From Spiroplasma floricola 23-6 (lineage in GTDB: Bacteria; Bacillota_I; Bacilli_A; Mycoplasmatales; Mycoplasmataceae), in assembly GCF_002813555.1 (NCBI RefSeq), contig NZ_CP025057.1, positions 1,166,001 to 1,230,000 on the forward strand: a DNA stretch of 64,000 bases, in the 5' to 3' direction. How positions within the stretch are numbered: position 1 is the first letter of the stretch; each line of letters begins with the position of its first letter. Positions 58,084-64,000 of the stretch are shown here, piece after piece. The notes below the pieces were generated by a model, which worked only from the letters and a program-made list of their open reading frames with translations, did not search any database and was not told where the DNA came from. Position numbers and translations under genes: made by a program.

Positions 58084-58114
58084 ATTATCATTTCCTCTCT
58101 CAAAAATATATATT

Positions 58115-58691
58115 CTATTTTTTTGTATTCGGATTTTCTGTTAAAGCTCACTGTTCCATTTTTTTATAGTGATCTACAATTTTTTTAGGTGTTAATGAGT
58201 TAATTAAATGGTTTCTATTATTATAAAATCATTTCATACTATTCTCATTTTTTGATATATCTAAGTTTATTTCTTTTCCTTTAGGAGAATATAAAGTTTT
58301 TTTATAATCTAAATTTGGAAAAAACTGCTGAATCTTATACTCATATATAAATTTCCAAGCTATATATATAAAATTTTTGTTGTTCTATGCAAGTAGCATT
58401 AAATTTTTTAGTTAATTCTTCTCTCTCTTCTTTAGTTTTGTTTCAATAATCATTAGCTCAAACTCACTGATCTCATTTATCATGCGACAATTCATTATAC
58501 TCCTTTTGTATATCATATGTATTTATTATTCTTTCTTCTACTTCTTCAATACTTTTCGGTTGCTCTGTTTCCATAAAAAAGTCTTTATCTGTTTCTATTT
58601 CTTTTTCTCCTTTAATTTGACATGAAGTTAAAGTTAAAGTACTCATAGCAGTCATTGAAAAGGCTGCTATTAAATTTAATAATTTTTTCAT
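58115..58691 (-). pseudogene. Array lipoprotein, copy 4, split by -2 frameshift
   Basis: Same signal peptide and lipobox as its neighbours. The middle differs (EEVEERIINTYDIQKEYNELSHDK), the most divergent copy. The first half reads past the junction and ends at TAA 58337-58335 after 118 codons. The second half is open from about the AWKFIYEYK segment to TAG 58117-58115. Span 577 nt. Confidence 0.8.
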
Positions 58692-58722
58692 ATTATCATT
58701 TCCTCTCTCAAAAATATATATT

Positions 58723-59301
58723 CTATTTTTTTGTATTAGGATTTTCTGTTAAAGCTCACTTTTCCATTTTTTCAAAATGATCTACAATTTTTTTAGGTGT
58801 TAATGAGTTAATTAGATCATTTTTTATTTTATAAAATCATTTAATGCTATTTTCATCTTTTAAAATAATTAATCGTATTTTTTTACCTTTAGGAGAATAT
58901 AAAGTTTTTTTGTAATCTAAATTTGGAATAAACTGTTGAATTTTATACTCATATATATTATTTCAAGCCATATATATATAAAATTTTTGTTGTTCTATGC
59001 AAGTAGCATCAAATTTTTTTTCTAATTCAGCTTGTTCTTGTTTTGTTTTATTAAAATAGTCATTTTCAACTTTTCATTTATATAACTTTTCTATTGCTAT
59101 CTCTCTTCAATAGTCTAGATCATCATATTTTACTTTTATTTTCTCTTCTATTTCTTCAATACTTTTTGGTTGTTCTGTTTCCATGAAAAAGTCTTTATCT
59201 GTTTCTACTTCTTTTTCTTCTTTAATTTGACATGAAGTTAAAGTTAAAGTACTCATAGCAGTCATTGAAAAAGCTGCTATTAAATTTAATAATTTTTTCA
59301 T
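58723..59301 (-). CDS. Array lipoprotein, copy 3, full length (192 aa)
   Basis: The only copy in which both halves are in one frame: 579 nt from ATG 59301 to TAG 58725-58723. Signal peptide with Cys24 lipobox (TLTLTSC), an acidic linker, first half with YFNKTKQEQ-type helix, junction ATCIEQQKFYIYMAW, and second half with IQQFIPNLDYKKTLYSPKGK and LTPKKIVDHFEKMEKWALT. Predicted surface lipoprotein of unknown function. Trp residues in the first and second half are UGA. Confidence 0.8.
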
Positions 59302-59332
59302 ATTATCATTTCCTCTCTCAAAAATATATATT

Positions 59333-59903
59333 CTATTTTTTTGTATTCGGATTTTCTGTTAAAGCTCACTTTTCCATTTTTTCAAAATGATCTACAATTT
59401 TTTTAGGAGTCAATGAGTTAATTAGATCATTTTTTGCTTCATAAAATCATTTAATAATATTCTTATTTTTTGATATATCTAGGCTTATTTCTTTTCCTTT
59501 AGGGGAATATAAAATTTTTTTATAATCTGAATTTGGAATAAACTGTTGAATTTTATATTCATATATTTCATTTCAAGCCTTATATATATCATTTTTGCTT
59601 TTCTATAGAAGTAGCATTAAACTCTTTATGTAATTCAGCTTGTTCTTGTTTTGTTTTATTGAAATAGTCTTTTTCAACTTTTCATTTATATGACTTTTCT
59701 ATTGCTATTTCTCTTCAATAGTCTAGATCATCATATTTTACTTTTATTTTCTCTTCTATTTCTTCAATACTTTTTGGTTGTTCTGTTTCCATAAAAAAGT
59801 CTTTATCTGTTTCTTTTTCTCCTTTAATTTGACATGAAGTTAAAGTTAAAGTACTCATAGCAGTCATTGAAAAAGCTGCTATTAAATTTAATAATTTTTT
59901 CAT
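59333..59903 (-). pseudogene. Array lipoprotein, copy 2, split by -2 frameshift
   Basis: Signal peptide as others; lacks two codons (Ile-Glu) in the acidic linker. First half stops at TAA 59582-59580; second half open to TAG 59335-59333. Span 571 nt; adding the 6-nt linker deletion gives 577, again 2 nt less than copy 3. Confidence 0.8.
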
Positions 59904-59934
59904 ATTATCATTGCCTCTCTCAAAAATATATACT

Positions 59935-60511
59935 CTATTTTTTTGTATTCGGATTTTCTGTTAAAGCTCACTTTTCCATTTTTTCAAAATGATCTACAAT
60001 TTTTTTAGGTGTCAATGAGTTAATTATTTCATTTTTTGTTTCATAAAATATTTTAATTCTGTTATCCTCTTTTAAAATAATTAAATCTATTTCTTTTCCT
60101 TTAGGAGAATATAAAGTTTTTCTATAATCTAAATTTGGAGTAAACTGTTGAATTTTATATTCATATATAAAATCTCAAGCTCTATATATATCATTTCTGC
60201 ATTTCTATAGAAGTAGCATTAAACTCTTTATTTAATTCATCCTGTTCTTGTTCTGTTTTTTCAAAATATTTATTATCAACTTTTCATTTATATCATTTCT
60301 CTATTGCTATTTCTTTTCAATAGTCTAGATCATCATATTTTACTTTTATTTTTTCTTCTATTTCTTCAATACTTTTTGGTTGCTCTGTTTCCATAAAAAA
60401 GTCTTTATCTGTTTCTATTTCTTTTTCTCCTTTAATTTGACATGAAGTTAAAGTTAAAGTACTCATAGCAGTCATTGAAAATGCTGCAATTAAATTTAAT
60501 AATTTTTTCAT
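59935..60511 (-). pseudogene. Array lipoprotein, copy 1 (first), split by -2 frameshift
   Basis: First gene of the array, next to the promoter region. Signal peptide and lipobox intact. First half stops at TAG 60184-60182; second half AWDFIYEYKIQQ onward is open to TAG 59937-59935. Span 577 nt. Confidence 0.8.
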
Positions 60512-60550
60512 ATTATCATTTCCTCTCTCAAAAATATAATATATTTTTAC

Positions 60551-60574
60551 ATTATAAAAACATTTTTAAATGTT
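60551..60574 (-). promoter_or_regulatory. Possible promoter and operator of the lipoprotein array
   Basis: Minus strand TATAAT (60556-60551) about 40 nt before the first array ATG. An inverted repeat AACATTT/AAATGTT (60559-60565 with 60568-60574, 2-nt gap) lies exactly where the -35/-10 spacer would be, as for a repressor site. No clear -35. Confidence 0.4.
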
Positions 60575-60646
60575 AAAAGAAATTTTATAAGTTGCTAAAA
60601 AAAATTATTTTAAATTAGAATAATATCGAAAGGAATAAAACTAAAT

Positions 60647-63391
60647 ATAATTGAGAACAAAAAAAGTAGTTTAGGAAAGTTTGTTGATAAATTACTTAAA
60701 AGTAAAGAACAAAAAAGTATAAAAAAATACTTAGTAGTTAGCTCCATAATAGGACTTGCTTTATCTTTAACTTTATCAGTAACTTTACCTATAGTTTTAA
60801 AAAATAAAACAGCACAAATTCAAGAAGAAATTTATTATAAATTTGAGGATAAATATTTTTCATCAAAAGAAGAAATATATAAATATTCAAGTGACAAAGC
60901 TAAACAAAATAACTACTCATTTGAAACAAGTAAATTCATTCTAGATGATAATGTTTTTTCATCAAAAAATAAATTAAATGAATATATTAAAAATAAATTT
61001 AACATTGAAAAAGATATTACAAAAAATAATCCTAATGATTATTTAATTAACTCATCAGGAGAGCTTTCACCACTTGTAAAAACAAGTGATTATGAAAAAA
61101 ATATTAAAGTATATAAAGGGGTAAATGGTGATGCTTATACTTCTGAAAATGATGCGAAAGAATCATTTATAAACAACTATAGAATAAATTATCAAGTAGA
61201 TGGTAGCTTATTTGATAATACTTTCAGTGCAAGAGAGTATTATTTAAAGAAAAAATTATTTGATTTAGAAAAACAAATAAAAAAAGAAGTTTGTTATGAA
61301 CAAGGAGGAATCTGTCAAACAAAAGAAGAAATCAAATCTTGATTAAGAAATAATATTGAAAAAGGATTTGAATATAACGGAAAGGATTTTTCAAATTTAA
61401 ATTATACAGACTTTCTAAATGCTATGAGAGATTTAGATGAGGACATTATTAATACTCATATTAAAGATGTTATAAATGCTAATAAAAGTTCTTATTGAGT
61501 AACTCAAAATACATCAAATCGACTTGGATATTTTGTTGGACCTAAATATTTTGAAAGTAAAGAAAAAGTATCTAATATTGCCAAATTTAATGCTATAGAA
61601 TCTTATGATGTTAATTACTTTATGAGCTACTTTGTTGCTATTCCAGCAATTGGTCTGCTTATAAATTCATTCATTGAATCTAAAGAATCTACACAAAAAA
61701 AATATAATATGGAAAACTACTTGAATAATATATTGAACAAAGATGAAACTATAGAAATAAATAGTATAATTCAAGAATTAAGTCTAAACCAATTGGATAG
61801 TTTATCAGAAGGATTAAATGATATTAATGATCCAGAATTTAGTAATTTTTATAAACTATTGGTATCTTTTAAAAGATTAATAGAAATATCAAAAATTTTT
61901 GGTATAAAAAAAATAGAAACCAAAGATCTGGAGTCAATAATCCAGCAAACAGTTATTAGTATTTTAAATAAAAATAAAGACTTTATTAATGGAATTTTAA
62001 ACACTAGAAATAATAAAGAAAGTTTGAGTATTTTAAACAAACTTAGTTTTGAAGATATTTATTCTTTATTTTTAAACACAAGTAATTTCTTTAATAAAGG
62101 AGGAGTTAATAAAGTAGTATGAGATCTAACACAAGGCTTTTTAAATAAAGTAGATAAAGTAATGGATGCTTTTGGTGATGGAGTTAACGCAGCTAGTGAT
62201 TTAGCAGGTTTATTTTCAAAAGATAAGAAGAAATCTAATAAAAATGATAAAAAACTTTCAGTAAGTTTAAAGAAAAAAACAGCTGAAATTTGAAGCAAAT
62301 TACATAAAAAAAATGAAGATGTTTTAAAAGCTCTTGGAATGCAAGATTATAGAACTAAAGAAAGAGCTGGACCTATTGTAATAATGAAAGCTATTAGTAC
62401 AGTATGAAGTTTAGGAAAAATAATGAGTTTTATATCTTTGAAAACATATGAAGCAAAGTTAGATAGTAACCAATCATTATATTATTTTGAACCAACTATT
62501 AAAATACCTTTTACAGATATTACTTTTGGAGGATCTGTTCAAGATCAAGAAATTAAAACTTTAATAGATACTCCTTTAAAATATTTTAATCCTAAAAATA
62601 ATGGAAAAGAAATAAATGAATTATATGAATTTAATGGAAAATATTATCATGAAAAAAGTAAAGCTATTAAAGATTTAAAATATGAAATATTTAAGAAACC
62701 AGAAGATTACTTAAAAACTAAAAAAATACTAACTTCAGTTATTAGTAAAGACAATACTTATAAATTGAATTTACCACAAGTATGTAATGGAGATGAAAAA
62801 CAAAAAGACTGTATATCAAATTATGAATACAACAGAAGATTTGCACAAGAAAAAGAGAAATTTATAGAAAATTTATTTAATAGATTTTATGAAAATAGCA
62901 AAAAAGAATACTTTTTAGATGGTTTTGGTGGAGCACATACAAGCAAAGAAATAGCTATGAATGAGTTAAAAAGAAAAGCTGATAAAGTTGAAAACTATAA
63001 AAGAGTTTATATTTATATGCTAAATAATAATAGAGTTATTAAAAATAGATTAGAAGATATTAAAGAATTTATTAGAAATAATCAGCCTTTAGAATATAAA
63101 AATATTATAAATACAGATTTAATTAAAACTAATCATTTTGATAGTTTAAAAGAAAATAATAATTATACTTTTGATATCTGAAAAGTAAATTTCTATGGGC
63201 AAGAAAAATATTTTAGATCTCAATTAGAACTTTGAAAATTTTTAGAGAATAAACTAAATTACAAAGTTATGAATTATACAAGAGAAGAAACAACTCATGT
63301 TTATAACAATATAGAATTTATAAAAAAAGAAGAATTTATAAATTGAATTAATAATCAAATAGTAGAAGTTAGAAAACAAAAAATTAATTAA
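60647..63391 (+). CDS. Large modular membrane protein (about 914 aa), start codon non-standard
   Basis: Open frame from the in-frame stop at 60611 to TAA 63389-63391 (UGA as Trp) has no ATG, GTG or TTG before the N-terminal TM. ATA 60647 or ATT 60650 after AAAGGA (60629-60634) are the best candidates; the coding evidence is the TM at about residues 29-52 (SIIGLALSLTLSVTLPIVL) right after a basic stretch. Short degenerate modules with an aromatic-rich start, a Gly/Asp-Lys turn, Phe/Tyr and Ser-Lys-(x)2-Ala/Leu recur near residues 61, 90, 151, 181, 214, 658, 754, 838 and 883 (for example KFEDKYFSSKEEIYKY and EFNGKYYHEKSKAIKDL). The middle (about 320-600) has one hydrophobic segment and helical stretches. 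Probably a surface protein; function unknown. Confidence 0.7.
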
Positions 63392-63405
63392 AAGGAGATA
63401 AAAAA

Positions 63406-64000
63406 ATGTTTAAAAATATATTATTAACTTTATCTCTTACTAGTTTTTCAACAACTACTGTAAGTAGTTTAGTTGAAAAAAACAATGTAAGTGAAAAAGA
63501 AAAATTAATAAATTTTTTAAGAAATGATATTGAAAAGAAAAAAGTATTTTTAGGAAATGAAAATTACATAAAATTTGATAATAAAGTTTTTACTAATAAA
63601 AATTTATTAAATGAATATCTACTTTCAAATTCATATATTAAAAGTGAATTTACATTTTCAAATCCAAATAAAATTATAAAAGATTATGAAAATATGATTT
63701 TAGATAAGAACAGAATTTATAGTTTGGATATGGACAAATATACAAAAGTATATAGAGATGCTTTTGGAAATATTGCAAAAACTAGTAAGAATGCTTTAGA
63801 TACTTATACTAATGCTGGACTTGTAAAGCAAAAGTATAGTTATGACGAAGTACAATGATTTGATACACCAGAGGAAGCTAAAATAAATCAAAAAGACAAA
63901 ATGGAAATTAGAAGTTCACTTTATTATATTCATAATAATAAATATTATAATGCTTTTAATATTACAGATATAAATAATCTATTAGGAGATTTTAAGAAAG
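63406..64000 (+). CDS. Modular secreted or surface protein (C-terminus cut by window)
   Basis: Start ATG 63406 with AAAAGGAGATAAA. N-terminal signal-like segment MFKNILLTLSLTSFSTTTVSS without a lipobox Cys. Carries the same modules as the gene 14 nt upstream: IKFDNKVFTNKNLLNEYL, KVYRDAFGNIAKTSKNAL, and WFDTPEEAKINQ (Trp as UGA), then YIHNNKYYNAFNITDIN. The frame is open at the window end (198 codons visible). Co-transcribed with the preceding gene and likely of the same system. Confidence 0.7.

Larger units (their letters stand above)
57507..60511 (-). repeat. Five-copy tandem lipoprotein gene array
   Basis: Start codons at 60511, 59903, 59301, 58691 and 58083; unit length 602-610 bp. Each unit has the same GAGAGAGGAAATGATAAT leader, signal peptide, first half of about 105 codons, an AT-rich junction, and a second half of about 85 codons ending PNTKK. 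The units are about 31 nt apart, with no terminator between, so probably one transcript. First-half frames: four copies stop at the junction; copy at 58723-59301 reads through. Confidence 0.9.

Noticed and set aside
57507-60511. CRISPR-like array because of regular spacing
   Set aside because: Units are about 600 bp of coding sequence with signal peptides, not short repeats with unique spacers.

Overview
The window comes from a mollicute of the Entomoplasmatales type (Spiroplasma/Mesoplasma/Entomoplasma group; genus not resolved). The DNA is very AT-rich. UGA must be read as tryptophan (genetic code 4): most genes, including rpsH, rpsN, secY, rpsG, fusA, tuf, alaS and guaA, are only complete when UGA is sense. 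Lipoproteins carry a Mollicutes-type signal peptide and lipobox. All coordinates below are for code 4 translation.

Layout. 1-781: the end of proC. 894-16203 (minus): one long S10-spc-alpha ribosomal superoperon, rpsJ to rplQ, including secY, adk, map, infA and rpoA. 16394-29643 (minus): an accessory membrane locus with two giant FtsX-type ABC permeases (1667 and 1429 aa), a 757-aa lipoprotein and two paralogous small membrane proteins, one broken in a T9 tract; no ATPase is present. 29730-35804 (minus): alaS, a small Cys-rich protein, guaB and guaA. 35903-42246 (minus): lplA-pdhA-pdhB-pdhC-pdhD, the pyruvate dehydrogenase complex with its lipoate ligase. 42384-43256 (plus): a Cof-type HAD phosphatase. 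43279-50507: pepF (minus), a two-TM 624-aa unknown (plus), then minus-strand pepA, a GIY-YIG protein, an MFS transporter remnant and glpQ. 50753-55087 (minus): tuf-fusA-rpsG-rpsL, the str operon. 55210-64000: an accessory region with unknown proteins, a five-copy tandem lipoprotein array (minus) and, divergent from it, two large proteins built from a recurring short module (plus, the second cut by the window end).

How it works together. The core half is translation, protein export and N-terminal processing, arranged for high co-expression: short gaps, four UAAUG stop/start overlaps and strong hairpin terminators. The pdh locus makes acetyl-CoA, with lplA loading lipoate on lipoyl domains carried by both E2 and E3. 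guaA and guaB make GMP. glpQ, next to a decayed permease, suggests lost glycerophosphodiester or related uptake.

Most interesting: (1) in the lipoprotein array, four of five copies are 2 nt out of frame at the same AT-rich tract while the downstream half stays open in all, and only the middle copy is full length; (2) the T9 frameshift in a small membrane protein with an intact paralog 7 kb away; (3) 308-bp lipoyl-domain copies in pdhC and pdhD that differ at only 3 positions; (4) the modular proteins at 60.6-64 kb, the first with no standard start codon; (5) ribosomal protein L29 extended to 315 aa by 45-bp tandem repeats. No tRNA, rRNA or CRISPR array was found. No stretch over 300 bases lacks a gene or gene remnant.
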